Assembly (NCBI GenBank): GCA_024642725.1
Contig: JAHEAO010000023.1
Span: forward strand, 1 to 47,096
DNA from: Paracoccaceae bacterium
Lineage (GTDB): Bacteria; Pseudomonadota; Alphaproteobacteria; Rhodobacterales; Rhodobacteraceae
DNA: 47,096 bases
Reading direction: 5' to 3'
In this document: piece by piece, positions 26,582 through 36,199 of the stretch
How the letters are laid out: each line of letters starts with the position of its first letter
Position numbering within the stretch: position 1 is the stretch's first letter
Translations under genes and position numbers: made by a program
Notes under the pieces: generated by a model
Database searches by the model: none
What the model saw: the letters and a program-made list of their open reading frames with translations, nothing else
Told to the model about the DNA's origin: nothing

Positions 26582-26661
26582 GGTGTCCCTTACGTTTTGT
26601 CAGAAAGCGTGCTGCACATCACGTACGTTTCGTACCTTTACGTGCTATCGAAAGCTCCGTT

Positions 26662-27474
26662 TCAAGCGGACTGAAATTCGACCTGTCGTCGCAAGAACTG
26701 TGTGGCGCGCATCGACACTTTCCTCGGATCGCCGGTGGTCAGGAACAGGCTCTCGGTTCCCGACCCCAGCATGTTGGGATGACGATCCAGATAGTCCGAA
26801 AGGCTCTCGGCCACAAGGTTTGCTTGCGAGTAGACCTTTACATCCTGCCCCAGCGCATCCTGAAAGATGTCTTCCATCAACGGGTAGTGCGTACAGCCCA
26901 ACACCGCAGCCTGCGGGTCCGGCATCTTGCGTTTCAGGGCATCGACATGGCTCCGCACAAGAGCCTCCGCAAGAATCAGATCGCCTTCTTCGATAGCGTC
27001 CACCACCCCGCCACAGGCCTGAGCTTCGACGTCTACCCCTATGGCACGAAACGCTAATTCTCTCTGGAAGGCCCGGCTCGCGACCGTGGCCGGCGTCGCG
27101 AAAAGCGCGACATGCTTGACCTCAACTTCGCGTGGCGGGCTGTTGTCGCCCCACTGCCGTTCGGTCAGCGCCTCGATCAAGGGCACAAAGACGCCCAGCA
27201 CCCGTTTCTCGCGCGGCACCCAGCTTTCCTGCATTCGCCGCAAAGCAGCGGCGCTCGCGGTGTTGCAGGCCAATATGACAAGGTCGCAACCCGCGTCGAA
27301 CAGCCGATCGACCGCCGCAGTGGTCAGCGCATAGACATCATCGGCTGTCCGCACCCCGTAGGGCGCGTGCTTGTTGTCACCGAGATAAACAAAGGGCACC
27401 TGCGGCATTCGCCGCGAAACCGCCTGCAGAACAGTCAGTCCGCCCAGCCCAGAATCGAAAATTCCAACCGCCAT
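26662..27474 (-). CDS. murI: Glutamate racemase MurI
   Basis: MurI interconverts L- and D-glutamate to supply D-Glu for peptidoglycan. The 270-residue protein has the two catalytic cysteines C70 (ILACNTAS) and C194 (LGCTHYP, with H196) and the N-terminal D7-S8 ([11 protein letters not shown]). The PYG block ([10 protein letters not shown]) is present. The start codon directly follows the stop of the acyltransferase gene (TAA then ATG), indicating an operon. An 80-base gap separates it from argC. Confidence 0.96.
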   Translation of the reverse strand: MAVGIFDSGLGGLTVLQAVSRRMPQVPFVYLGDNKHAPYGVRTADDVYALTTAAVDRLFDAGCDLVILACNTASAAALRRMQESWVPREKRVLGVFVPLIEALTERQWGDNSPPREVEVKHVALFATPATVASRAFQRELAFRAIGVDVEAQACGGVVDAIEEGDLILAEALVRSHVDALKRKMPDPQAAVLGCTHYPLMEDIFQDALGQDVKVYSQANLVAESLSDYLDRHPNMLGSGTESLFLTTGDPRKVSMRATQFLRRQVEFQSA

Positions 27475-28365
27475 TTAAACCCTGTATTTCTCATCAAACT
27501 CATACCCGTACGTCAGGGATTTGAGTGGCCTTGGCGACAGGGCATACGTCTCTTGGCGCAGGAAATCCATCATGCTTTTGGTGTCGCCTGCATGCTGCTT
27601 CAGTTGGTCCGCGGGGATCGGCTTGCCAATCGCCACCCGGACAGGCTCATCAACACGAGCACGGAACTCCTTGATAAGCAAAGCAACTCTCAGGTTGGCG
27701 TGCAGGTGACTCGCCATCTGAAAAAGCCGGCTGTTCTGCCCGTCGAAGTACACTGGAACAACCGCAGCTTCGGATTTCGTGACCATCTTTGCCGTGAAAC
27801 TCCGCCATTTCGGATCTATCGGCTGCCCGAAAGGTTTTGGCGCGGTGCTGACAGTGCCACCGGGAAAGATCCCGATCGCGCCGCCCTGCCCGAGATAGCT
27901 GAGCGCCTCTTTGCGGGTCTCAAGATTCTGAGTAATCGCCTCTTTCGTTTCGTCGAACGAAATCGGCAGGATGACCCGGTTCAGGTCTTCGGCTTTGCGA
28001 AACACCCGATGTGCAATGATTCTGAAATCCCCGCGAAGCACCGACAGGATATACCCCATCATAAGGCCGTCGAGAATCCCGTAAGGATGGTTCGAAATCA
28101 GGATCAGCGGTCCCTTGGCCGGAATGTTGTCAAGGCTCCCCCCGACGACATCAAGACTGAGCCCATAGCGGTCTACAATCACCTGCCAGAAATCGCGGCC
28201 CCCTGCGACCTCTTGTTCGTAACCTTCGGCCCGGCGTATCAGCCGCAACCGACCGGTCGCATTTTCGACCGCGCGGATCAATGCGCGCCCGCTCTTGGAA
28301 CGTGCTGAACTGGCGTAGCTGATATCACGCGCCACCTGCCGATCCGTTCGCATCGCTTTGCTCAT
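27475..28365 (-). CDS. Lysophospholipid/ornithine-lipid type acyltransferase
   Basis: The 296-residue protein belongs to the PlsC-like acyltransferase superfamily, which moves an acyl chain from ACP or CoA to a lysophospholipid or lyso-ornithine lipid at the inner membrane. Motif I is SNHPYGILDG, a histidine and aspartate separated by five residues (H93, D99) rather than the usual four. Motif III reads FPGG (167-170) in place of FPEG. Both are seen in the OlsA/hemolysin-like branch. AVVPVYFDGQNSRLF forms motif IV. Its exact acceptor is not decidable. It abuts murI. Confidence 0.85.
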   Translation of the reverse strand: MSKAMRTDRQVARDISYASSARSKSGRALIRAVENATGRLRLIRRAEGYEQEVAGGRDFWQVIVDRYGLSLDVVGGSLDNIPAKGPLILISNHPYGILDGLMMGYILSVLRGDFRIIAHRVFRKAEDLNRVILPISFDETKEAITQNLETRKEALSYLGQGGAIGIFPGGTVSTAPKPFGQPIDPKWRSFTAKMVTKSEAAVVPVYFDGQNSRLFQMASHLHANLRVALLIKEFRARVDEPVRVAIGKPIPADQLKQHAGDTKSMMDFLRQETYALSPRPLKSLTYGYEFDEKYRV

Positions 28366-28458
28366 CTTGGGTCCTGCATCGACTCTTTTGCGTGGTGCCT
28401 ATTATTATAAGCCATTGTAACGGTTCAACGACTGGTCGGCTATTGCTAACCGACCGGG

Positions 28459-31400
28459 CTATTCCGCCGCCGATTTCATCGCGGCACCGCCAGAACCCAG
28501 AACAGCAAGAAGCTCGTCGCGCCGAAGCATGGCCTTGCGATGGTTCTCCGCCTTCACCGGTCCGAAGCCACGGACAGACAAAGGCAATTCCGCCAGCGCG
28601 ACCGCAGCGTCCATCGTTTCTTCACGCGGATCGCGCCTGATCGCGGCAATGTCCGCTTCGTACTGGCGGATCAATCCACGTTCCATTCGCCTTTCTGACG
28701 ACCAGCCGAACGGGTCAAACGGCGTGCCGCGCAGGACTTTAAATCGAGGCAGAATAGCCAGAACCTTAATGATCCATGCTCCATAAGCTTTCTTGACCGG
28801 CCTTCCGTCAGGACCCTTGCCCGAAAGAAGCGGTGGGGCCATGTGGTAGGTCAGCTTCAGATCCCCGTCGAATTCGACACGTGCCTTTTCATGGGATTGT
28901 TGCATCAGGCGCGCAACCTCGTATTCGTCCTTATATGCAAGCACCTTGTGGTAACCTTTGGCGACGGCCTCTTTCAGACGGACATCGGAGATCTCCGAAA
29001 CCAGCTTACTATAGCGCTTTGCTAGTCGGGTGGATTGATAGGCTTTCAGATGTTCGATCCGCAGTGCGATACGCTCGTCAAGCGTCTTTGGGAGTTCAAC
29101 CACATTCGGCGCAAGCAATTCCTTGACACCCGATGGATTGGCGACGGCCCACCGACCAACCTCGAACGCGCGTTTATTGCCCTCGATCGCTGTACCGTTC
29201 AGCTCAATCGCCTTCAGCAGCGCCTCGCGCGTCAGCGGCACCAATCCACGCTGCCAGGCGGCTCCCAGCATCATCATATTGGAGTAGATCGAGTCGCCCA
29301 TGACCGCCTTCGCCAAGTCCGAGGCGTCGAACATGCAAAGCCGCTCGCCAAGCCGGGCCTGCAGGGAAAGTTCAAGCTGCTCGGTCGGCAACTTGAACTC
29401 GGTATTCCGGGTAAAATCGCCGGTAATGATCTCGTGGCTGTTTACGACCCCGCCTGCCCGCCCGGTCTTCATCAGACCCAATGTCTTTGATCCAGCGCTT
29501 ACGACCAGATCACCGCCGATCAGCGTGTCGCATTCGCCGGTCGCCACGCGGATAGCGCTGATATCCTCAGGACGGTCTGCCAGTCGGCAATGAATATGGA
29601 CCGCACCCCCTTTTTGCGCGAGGCCCGCCATTTCCATCATCCCCGCGCCCTTTTCATCAAGATGCGCAGCCATCGCCAAGACAGCACCTATCGTTACCAC
29701 ACCGGTCCCACCGACGCCGGTAATGACGACATTATGGGTTCCGTTGATCTTCGGAATATTCGGATAGGGTACGTCACCCAAATCGAGCTCAACCGTCGCT
29801 GACTTTCGAATCTTTGCGCCTTCGACCGTCACGAAAGATGGACAGAATCCCTGCAAGCAGGAAAAATCCTTATTGCAGGAAGACTGATCAATTGCCCGCT
29901 TCCGGCCGAATTCGGTTTCCACCGGCACAATCGAAACGCAGTTCGACTGCACACCGCAGTCACCGCATCCCTCGCAGATATCGGTGTTGATAAAGACTCT
30001 CTTGTCCGGGTCGGGAAACTGCCCGCGCTTTCGACGGCGACGCTTTTCGGCAGCACAGGTTTGCACATAAAGAATGACAGACACGCCGTTGAGAGTAGAG
30101 AATTTTTCTTCGACAGAAAGAAGTTCAGATCTTGGGTGGCGACGGAATTCTTTCGGAAATTTGGAAAAGTCGATCTCTTCCTTCTCATCATAGACCAATG
30201 CAAGGTGCTTGACGCCGATCGCCTGAACCTCATGCGCGATCCGTGCGGCATCCAGACCACCATCGTTCTTTTGGCCGCCGGTCATTGCAACCGCATCGTT
30301 AAAAAGAATCTTGTAGGTCATTGTGGTCCCGGCAGCGACAGCGGCTCGGATCGCCTGGATGCCTGAATGGTTATACGTGCCGTCCCCCAAATTCTGGAAA
30401 ACGTGAGATCGCTTGGAGAACGGCGCTTCGCCTATCCAGTTGGCGCCTTCACCGCCCATCTGCGTGAAGCCGATTGTCTCACGATCCATCCATTGGACCA
30501 TGTAGTGGCAACCGATCCCCGCATAGGCGCGCGCGCCCCTCGGCAGTTTCGTCGACGTGTTGTGGGGACAGCCGGAACAGAAATAGGGCAAGCGTGCAGC
30601 CAACTCTGGGGCATTGTCGGCTTTCTCTGCGTCTTCAATAGCTTGCACTCCGGCCTTGATACCGTCGGTGCCGCGACCCTCATCAATCAGTACCTTGCCG
30701 AGACATTTAGCGATATGCGTCGGCTGCAAGGCAAAGCGGGTCGGAAAGAGTTCCTCTCCGTCCTTCATCCAACCATAGACCCGGCGATGGGCATCATCAA
30801 AAAGTGCTTCCTTGACCTGCACCTCGATCAGCTTGCGCTTTTCTTCAACGACGACGATCAGGTCCAGCCCCTCGGCCCATTCGTGAAAACTCTTCATGTC
30901 GAGCGGCCAAACTTGCCCAACCTTGTAGGTTGTTATTCCCAGACGCTCTGCTTCATCCCTGTCGATGCCAAGCAGATGCATCGCATGCACGAGATCCAGC
31001 CAGTTCTTGCCAGCGGCCACGAAGCCGATTTTCGCGCCGGCCTTCCCCCACACCCTTTTGTCAATCTTGTTTGCCCGAGCGAAAGCTTCCGCAGCGAAGC
31101 GCTTGTGGTCGATCATCCGAGCCTCTTGGGCGACAGGCGTATCTATGAGGCGAATGCTCAAACCGCCTTCGGGCATCTTAATATCCGGGACGACAAATTG
31201 CATCCGGCCCGGGCGGCCGTCGACAACGGAGGTCACTTCGACCGTGTCCTTCATCAACTTGAGCCCGACCCACATCCCCGTGAAGCGCGAAAGCGCATAG
31301 CCATAAAGACCGTAGTCCAAAATCTCCTGTACTCCTGCGGGCGAGAGCACGGGCATATAGGCATCCACCATGGCCCAGTCAGACTGATGAAGTGTCGTAG

Positions 31401-31857
31401 AACTTTCCCCGGTGTGATCGTCGCCCATCGCCATGATCACTCCGCCATTTGGCGATGTGCCGGCCATATTGGCGTGGCGCATCACATCTCCGGAACGATC
31501 GACCCCCGGCCCCTTGCCATACCAAAGGCCAAACACCCCATCGAATTTGCCCTCGCCCCGCAGTTCCGCTTGTTGCGCCCCCCACAGCGCGGTGGCCGCC
31601 AGGTCTTCGTTGAGGCCTTCGTGGAAAACCACGTCCGAGGCATCCAAATCGGCCTTGGCCTTTGCCATTTGCTGATCCACCGCTCCGAGTGGAGAGCCAC
31701 GATATCCTGTTACATATCCGGCCGTGTTGACACCCGCGGCGCGATCGCGTGCTTTCTGCATCAACATCAGTCTAACGAGTGCCTGGGTCCCGTTCATCAG
31801 AACGGTCTCCTGGTTCAGGTCGAACTTATCGTGAAGCGTAGTATCCCGCGTGCCCAT
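28459..31857 (-). CDS. Fused indolepyruvate ferredoxin oxidoreductase (IorAB type)
   Basis: The 1132-residue enzyme decarboxylates aryl or branched 2-oxo acids to acyl-CoA, passing electrons to ferredoxin or a flavoprotein. Domains in order: an N-terminal pyruvate-oxidoreductase-like part (RGSPLGAVDQQM, FHEGLNEDLAATALWG), the thiamine-diphosphate part (FCSGCPHNTST; LGDGTYNHSG near 489), cysteine-rich Fe-S segment near 626-690 (CEGCGDC, then FSCLQGFCP), the gamma domain (VITGVGGTGVVTIG near 707), and a C-terminal helical tail. The ATG at 31857 follows GGGAGG. It is divergent from a LysR gene that may control it. Fused forms are common in alphaproteobacteria and need no separate beta subunit. 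Confidence 0.93.
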   Translation of the reverse strand: MGTRDTTLHDKFDLNQETVLMNGTQALVRLMLMQKARDRAAGVNTAGYVTGYRGSPLGAVDQQMAKAKADLDASDVVFHEGLNEDLAATALWGAQQAELRGEGKFDGVFGLWYGKGPGVDRSGDVMRHANMAGTSPNGGVIMAMGDDHTGESSTTLHQSDWAMVDAYMPVLSPAGVQEILDYGLYGYALSRFTGMWVGLKLMKDTVEVTSVVDGRPGRMQFVVPDIKMPEGGLSIRLIDTPVAQEARMIDHKRFAAEAFARANKIDKRVWGKAGAKIGFVAAGKNWLDLVHAMHLLGIDRDEAERLGITTYKVGQVWPLDMKSFHEWAEGLDLIVVVEEKRKLIEVQVKEALFDDAHRRVYGWMKDGEELFPTRFALQPTHIAKCLGKVLIDEGRGTDGIKAGVQAIEDAEKADNAPELAARLPYFCSGCPHNTSTKLPRGARAYAGIGCHYMVQWMDRETIGFTQMGGEGANWIGEAPFSKRSHVFQNLGDGTYNHSGIQAIRAAVAAGTTMTYKILFNDAVAMTGGQKNDGGLDAARIAHEVQAIGVKHLALVYDEKEEIDFSKFPKEFRRHPRSELLSVEEKFSTLNGVSVILYVQTCAAEKRRRRKRGQFPDPDKRVFINTDICEGCGDCGVQSNCVSIVPVETEFGRKRAIDQSSCNKDFSCLQGFCPSFVTVEGAKIRKSATVELDLGDVPYPNIPKINGTHNVVITGVGGTGVVTIGAVLAMAAHLDEKGAGMMEMAGLAQKGGAVHIHCRLADRPEDISAIRVATGECDTLIGGDLVVSAGSKTLGLMKTGRAGGVVNSHEIITGDFTRNTEFKLPTEQLELSLQARLGERLCMFDASDLAKAVMGDSIYSNMMMLGAAWQRGLVPLTREALLKAIELNGTAIEGNKRAFEVGRWAVANPSGVKELLAPNVVELPKTLDERIALRIEHLKAYQSTRLAKRYSKLVSEISDVRLKEAVAKGYHKVLAYKDEYEVARLMQQSHEKARVEFDGDLKLTYHMAPPLLSGKGPDGRPVKKAYGAWIIKVLAILPRFKVLRGTPFDPFGWSSERRMERGLIRQYEADIAAIRRDPREETMDAAVALAELPLSVRGFGPVKAENHRKAMLRRDELLAVLGSGGAAMKSAAE

Positions 31858-31976
31858 CCGAAACCTCCCGAGGTGCTTTGCTGGCATTATAGGTCAAATT
31901 TGCTGACCTACAAAATGAATTTCCTGTCACCTCACCGTTTGCAATCGACCTTCATTTCCAAGTAACTCTGACTAAG

Positions 31977-31993
31977 TTGTTACACGCTAACAA
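31977..31993. promoter_or_regulatory. Inverted repeat, candidate LysR operator
   Basis: TTGTTA at 31977-31982 and TAACAA at 31988-31993 form perfect 6-base arms around a 5-base centre. The repeat lies in the 153-base gap between iorAB and the divergent LysR gene, 17 bases before the LysR ATG. The T-to-A spacing fits a LysR box (T-N11-A style), so autoregulation is likely. Confidence 0.45.
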
Positions 31994-32010
31994 GCATTGG
32001 TTGGGACGAA

Positions 32011-32919
32011 ATGGACTGGGATAAGCTACGAATATTTCACGCGGTCGCTGACGCGGGTAGCCTGACCCATGCCGGCGAGGCGCTCCACCTGTCGCAATCC
32101 GCGGTCTCGCGACAGATCCGTGCACTCGAGGAGAGCTTGAATACTACACTTTTTCATCGTCATGCCCGGGGACTGATTCTTACCGAGCAGGGCGAACTGC
32201 TTTTTGACGCGACGAGCGCGATGAACAAGCGGCTGGATTCCGCAGCGGCACGGATCCGCGACAGCGAGGAGGAAGTCTTTGGCGACCTGCGTGTCACGAC
32301 GACGACCGGCTTTGGCACGTTGTGGCTCGCCCCGCGCCTGCCAAAGCTCTACGAAAAGTATCCGGACCTGAAAATCGACCTGATGCTCGAAGAACGGGTT
32401 CTCGATCTGCCCATGCGTGAGGCAGATGTGGCAATCCGGATGAAAGAGCCAAGCCAGGCAGACCTTATCCGCCGGCGGCTCATGTCCGTTCGGATGCGTC
32501 TTTACGCGACACCAGCATATCTCGCAGCCAAAGGAACCCCCACGCGGCCCCAGGATCTCTCCGATCACCGGTTGATCTGTCAGAATACCACGTCGGCGCA
32601 AGTCATGGCGGGGGCGAGCCTTGTGCAGGAACTGTTGACACATGACATTCCCTCCCTGCTGACCGTGAACAACTATTTCGGTGTCTTGCAGGCGGTCTTG
32701 AATGACTTGGGGATCGGCGTCCTGCCGGATTACCTGACAGAAGATTTCCCGGATCTAGTGCGCGTTCTTCCCGATATCGAGTCCAACGAAGTGCCGGTCT
32801 TTCTGGCTTATCCCGAAGAGCTTCGGCAATCCAAACGGATTTCCGCCTTCCGTGATTTCGTGATGGACGAAATCATGGCATACCGGAAACGTCAGAGGAT
32901 CGAGACGGACGCAAAGTAA
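32011..32919 (+). CDS. LysR family transcriptional regulator
   Basis: The 302-residue protein has the LysR winged helix-turn-helix at about 3-62 (LRIFHAVADAGSLTHAGEAL, LSQSAVSRQIRALEE, LFHRHARGLILTEQG), then the two-lobed effector domain (from about 92). The effector is unknown. LysR regulators often control the gene divergent from them, here the indolepyruvate oxidoreductase gene, so the signal may be an aromatic amino acid or its keto acid (inference). A LysR-style palindrome sits just upstream. Confidence 0.93.
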   Translation: MDWDKLRIFHAVADAGSLTHAGEALHLSQSAVSRQIRALEESLNTTLFHRHARGLILTEQGELLFDATSAMNKRLDSAAARIRDSEEEVFGDLRVTTTTGFGTLWLAPRLPKLYEKYPDLKIDLMLEERVLDLPMREADVAIRMKEPSQADLIRRRLMSVRMRLYATPAYLAAKGTPTRPQDLSDHRLICQNTTSAQVMAGASLVQELLTHDIPSLLTVNNYFGVLQAVLNDLGIGVLPDYLTEDFPDLVRVLPDIESNEVPVFLAYPEELRQSKRISAFRDFVMDEIMAYRKRQRIETDAK

Positions 32920-32974
32920 GTTAACGCCATGCAAGAAATGCATAGCGGCTTTGCAACTATACGTTCTCTTTTTG

Positions 32975-33003
32975 CTTGAAGGGTATGCACTGCGCACCTA
33001 AAT
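32975..33003 (+). promoter_or_regulatory. Promoter ahead of the candidate sRNA
   Basis: CTTGAA at 32975-32980 and CTAAAT at 32998-33003 are separated by 17 bases. The -35 matches the heat-shock sigma (RpoH) consensus CTTGAA, and the -10 fits either RpoH or sigma-70 loosely. It is placed seven bases before the inferred sRNA start. Confidence 0.45.
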
Positions 33004-33009
33004 CCATCA

Positions 33010-33089
33010 CGAAGCCGATGGTTGAGGCAACTCTCGTCGGTTTTACCTCCCTGTTGGACTTGGCCGGGCTATGCCCGGCCATTTTTTTT
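33010..33089 (+). ncRNA. Candidate trans-acting small RNA, about 80 nt
   Basis: The 274-base gap between the LysR gene and purL holds its own promoter-like sequence, then a hairpin (CCGA 33015-33018 with TCGG 33037-33040, inner GTTG-AGG-CAAC), then an unpaired stretch TTTTACCTCCCTGTTGGACT, then a strong terminator. Unpaired CCUCCC can pair with ribosome-binding sites, as in several alphaproteobacterial sRNAs. Its size and RpoH-like promoter recall stress sRNAs of Rhodobacter such as StsR, but I cannot assign it to a family. A long LysR 3' UTR is the alternative. Confidence 0.5.
33062..33089 (+). terminator. Rho-independent terminator upstream of purL
   Basis: GGCCGGGC at 33062-33069 pairs with GCCCGGCC at 33073-33080 around a three-base loop, followed by A and eight T (33082-33089). 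This is the strongest intrinsic terminator in the window. It ends the candidate sRNA and any LysR read-through. Confidence 0.92.
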
Positions 33090-33193
33090 CGATTGCAAAT
33101 GTTTCGGCGATTGTGGCTGCAGACCCGTGCAGATGCCTTTTCCCCCGGCGCCAACTGCACTAAGAAGCGCGCGACAGTACCCCGGGGGACAGA

Positions 33194-35353
33194 ATGGACG
33201 AACCGCAGATCACCGAAGACCTCATCGCAGCACACGGCCTCAAGCCCGACGAATATGACCGTGTACTAGAGATCATCGGGCGGGAGCCGACTTTCACAGA
33301 ACTGGGAATTTTTTCGGCGATGTGGAACGAACACTGTTCCTACAAGAGCTCCAAGAAATGGCTGCGAACGCTCCCGACGACGGGCCCCCAAGTCATTTGC
33401 GGTCCGGGCGAGAACGCCGGCGTCGTCGACATCGGCGACGGACAAGCCGTGGTTTTCAAAATGGAAAGCCACAACCACCCAAGTTACATCGAGCCCTACC
33501 AGGGCGCGGCAACGGGTGTCGGTGGGATACTTAGAGATGTTTTCACGATGGGTGCACGCCCGATCGCGGCCATGAACTCTTTGTCGTTCGGAGCCCCTTC
33601 TCATCCCAAGACCCGGCAATTGGTCAATGGTGTCGTCGAAGGAATCGGCGGCTATGGGAATTGTTTTGGCGTGCCGACGATCGGGGGCGAGGTTCGGTTT
33701 CATCCGGCATATAACGGGAACTGCCTTGTGAACGCTTTCGCCGCCGGTTTGGCCGATTCTGACAAGATCTTCTATTCTGCCGCGTCGGGTGTCGGCATGC
33801 CGGTCGTCTATCTGGGCGCCAAGACCGGACGCGACGGTGTCGGTGGCGCCACGATGGCATCGGCGGAATTCGATGACACGATTGAAGAGAAGCGTCCGAC
33901 CGTCCAGGTCGGCGACCCCTTTACAGAAAAGAGGCTCATGGAGGCCTGCCAGGAGCTGATGCTTACGGGGGCGGTCATTTCGATACAGGATATGGGCGCA
34001 GCCGGGCTAACCTGTTCGGCAGTTGAAATGGGGGACAAGGGCAATCTGGGCGTGCGGCTCAACCTCGAGGACGTTCCTGTCCGGGAAGAGAACATGACCG
34101 CCTATGAAATGATGCTTTCGGAATCGCAGGAACGCATGCTGATGGTTTTGAACCCTGCATTGGAGTCCGAGGCAAAAGCCGTCTTCGACAAATGGGACCT
34201 GGATTTTGCGATCGTGGGCGAAACGATCGCCGAGGACCGGTTCCTGATCATGCACAACAACGTCGTGAAGGCTGACCTGCCGCTCAAGGCGCTTTCTGGC
34301 AATGCCCCTGAATACGACCGCCCCTGGGTCGAGACGCCTCCTGCGGCAGAGATGGAGCCCGTCCCGGGCGTGGATCCGATCGATGGATTGAAAGCACTCA
34401 TCTCATCGCCAAATTATGCGGCCAAGCAATGGGTCTATGAGCAATATGACCACATGGTGATGGCAGATACGGTCGTGGCGCCGGGGCTTGGTGCAGGCGT
34501 CATTCGCGTTCACGGCACACCTAAAATGCTTGCATTCACTTCAGATGTGACACCTCGCTACGTGGCCGCAAACCCCGTTGAAGGGGGAAAACAAGCGGTC
34601 GCCGAGGCCTACCGGAATCTGACGGCTGTTGGCGCCACCCCCCTAGCAACGACAGACAATCTGAATTTCGGCAACCCCGAAAAACCGCGGATCATGGGAC
34701 AGTTCGTCGGTGCGATCAAAGGCATCGGAGAAGCAGTTGCAGCCCTTGATATGCCAATCGTGTCAGGCAACGTGTCACTTTACAACGAAACCGATGGCAA
34801 AGCCATTCTACCCACACCGACAATCGGGGCCGTAGGTCTGATTGCATCGGCCGACCACCTGATTGCAGGGCATGCCCGTGACGGCGATGTCGCCCTGCTG
34901 GTTGGAGCGACCAAGGGCCATCTTGGCCAGTCGGCGCTTCTGACCGAAGTGTTCCATCGTGAAGACGGCGACGCCCCGCATGTCAATTTGGAAACCGAAC
35001 GCCGCAACGGCGAATTCATCCGCGACAATCACGCGATGATCCGGGCTTGCACCGATCTGTCTGATGGTGGCCTAGCTCTTGCAGCTTTCGAGATGGCAGA
35101 GGCCGGAGGCATCGGGATTGCATTGGAAATCGCAGATACACCAACCCTATTCGGCGAAGATCAGGCGCGCTATCTCGTGGCCTGCAACTTCGATCAGGCA
35201 GAAGCCCTTATGATCGCCGCGGGCAAAGCCGGTGTCCCAATCGTGACAGTCGGAAAATTCGGCGGTGAGCAGGTGAGCTTTGCAGGGCGCGCGGCGCCTC
35301 TCTTGGAACTCTCTGGGATTTACCGCGAAAGTTTTGCTGCCGCAGTCGCTTGA
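33194..35353 (+). CDS. purL: Phosphoribosylformylglycinamidine synthase subunit PurL
   Basis: PurL makes FGAM from FGAR, ATP and glutamine-derived ammonia in purine synthesis. At 719 residues it is the short form that works with separate PurS and PurQ, neither of which is in view. Seen: [21 protein letters not shown] (active site region with the conserved H), [52 protein letters not shown], and in the second half [10 protein letters not shown] and [19 protein letters not shown] precedes the ATG. The candidate sRNA terminator sits 105 bases upstream, so purL needs its own promoter in that gap. Confidence 0.97.
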   Translation: MDEPQITEDLIAAHGLKPDEYDRVLEIIGREPTFTELGIFSAMWNEHCSYKSSKKWLRTLPTTGPQVICGPGENAGVVDIGDGQAVVFKMESHNHPSYIEPYQGAATGVGGILRDVFTMGARPIAAMNSLSFGAPSHPKTRQLVNGVVEGIGGYGNCFGVPTIGGEVRFHPAYNGNCLVNAFAAGLADSDKIFYSAASGVGMPVVYLGAKTGRDGVGGATMASAEFDDTIEEKRPTVQVGDPFTEKRLMEACQELMLTGAVISIQDMGAAGLTCSAVEMGDKGNLGVRLNLEDVPVREENMTAYEMMLSESQERMLMVLNPALESEAKAVFDKWDLDFAIVGETIAEDRFLIMHNNVVKADLPLKALSGNAPEYDRPWVETPPAAEMEPVPGVDPIDGLKALISSPNYAAKQWVYEQYDHMVMADTVVAPGLGAGVIRVHGTPKMLAFTSDVTPRYVAANPVEGGKQAVAEAYRNLTAVGATPLATTDNLNFGNPEKPRIMGQFVGAIKGIGEAVAALDMPIVSGNVSLYNETDGKAILPTPTIGAVGLIASADHLIAGHARDGDVALLVGATKGHLGQSALLTEVFHREDGDAPHVNLETERRNGEFIRDNHAMIRACTDLSDGGLALAAFEMAEAGGIGIALEIADTPTLFGEDQARYLVACNFDQAEALMIAAGKAGVPIVTVGKFGGEQVSFAGRAAPLLELSGIYRESFAAAVA

Positions 35354-35462
35354 TTGGCGGTCGGAATATCGGCCAAGACACAGTCACCGAGTCGAACGGC
35401 GCCCACTTGCGCCCACCCGCCCCCGGCTTTACATCTGCAGGCAAGCGAGAATGGAGGCACCA

Positions 35463-35705
35463 ATGGCAATTGAAGCTCAGGAAATCGAGGATCTCATCCG
35501 CGAGAGCTTTCCAAACGCCAGCATCATGATCACTGATCTCGCGGGCGACGGAAATCATTACGCGGCGGAGGTGATTGATGCCAGCTTCAAAGGCATGAAC
35601 CGCGTTCAGCAACAAAGAGCGGTCTATGCCGCCCTAAAAGGAAAAATGGACGGCAGCGCAGGCGAATTGCATGCGCTGGCCCTGACCACGAAAGCACCGG
35701 AGTAG
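35463..35705 (+). CDS. bolA: BolA family protein
   Basis: The 80-residue protein matches the BolA/IbaG family (IEDLIRESFPNASIMITDLAGDGNHY, then FKGMNRVQQQRAVYAAL). These proteins bind a shared [2Fe-2S] cluster with a monothiol glutaredoxin, which is encoded four bases downstream. The H in GNHY is the likely cluster ligand. GGAGG lies before the ATG. The pair acts in iron-sulfur trafficking and iron sensing. Confidence 0.92.
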   Translation: MAIEAQEIEDLIRESFPNASIMITDLAGDGNHYAAEVIDASFKGMNRVQQQRAVYAALKGKMDGSAGELHALALTTKAPE

Positions 35706-35709
35706 CGCA

Positions 35710-36072
35710 ATGTCAGACGCAAAGACCCAGATCAAAGACACCGTGACCAAGAATGATGTCGTTCTCTTCATGAAGGGCACCAAGATGATGCCGCAATGCG
35801 GGTTTTCTTCTCGTGTCGCCGGCGTGTTGAATTTCATGGGCGTCGACTATGCTGACGTCAATGTGCTGGCTGACGAAACCATTCGCCAAGGGATCAAGGA
35901 TTACTCGGATTGGCCGACAATCCCGCAGCTTTATGTCAAAGGTGAATTCGTCGGCGGCTGCGACATCATCACTGAGATGACCCTGTCGGGGGAGTTGGAC
36001 CAGCTGTTTGAAAGCAAAGGCGTCGCCTACGACAAGACCGCCGCCGAAAAAATTCGTGAAGCAAACGCCTGA
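35710..36072 (+). CDS. grxD: Monothiol glutaredoxin Grx4 (GrxD)
   Basis: The 120-residue protein has the CGFS active site (C30), preceded by FMKGTKMMPQ, and the glutathione contacts WPTIPQLYVKGEFVGGCDI. CGFS glutaredoxins carry [2Fe-2S] clusters rather than reduce disulfides. It starts four bases after bolA, a pairing that supports a joint cluster complex. The length and Grx4 layout are normal. Confidence 0.96.
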   Translation: MSDAKTQIKDTVTKNDVVLFMKGTKMMPQCGFSSRVAGVLNFMGVDYADVNVLADETIRQGIKDYSDWPTIPQLYVKGEFVGGCDIITEMTLSGELDQLFESKGVAYDKTAAEKIREANA

Positions 36073-36180
36073 GCCATACGCAGCCGGACGGAACCAGGAG
36101 CCGCCTTCACAAGACATTCGGCAAATGCGGCTTGAGAGGCTATCAGCTTCGCACTTCTTTTGATGGATCAAGTCAAGCCG

Positions 36181-36198
36181 GGCGACGGCTGCGTCGCC
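36181..36198. terminator. Hairpin between converging grxD and zapA
   Basis: GGCGACG at 36181-36187 pairs with CGTCGCC at 36192-36198 around GCTG. It lies just before the zapA stop (36200) in the 127-base gap after grxD and has no T-run on either strand, so it is a weak candidate bidirectional terminator. Confidence 0.35.
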
Positions 36199-36199
36199 A

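Noticed and set aside
36073-36199. Possible 6S RNA gene next to zapA
   Set aside because: ssrS often lies near zapA, but I could not find the central bubble and long closing stem in this 127-base gap; only a short hairpin is evident. A covariance search would settle it.
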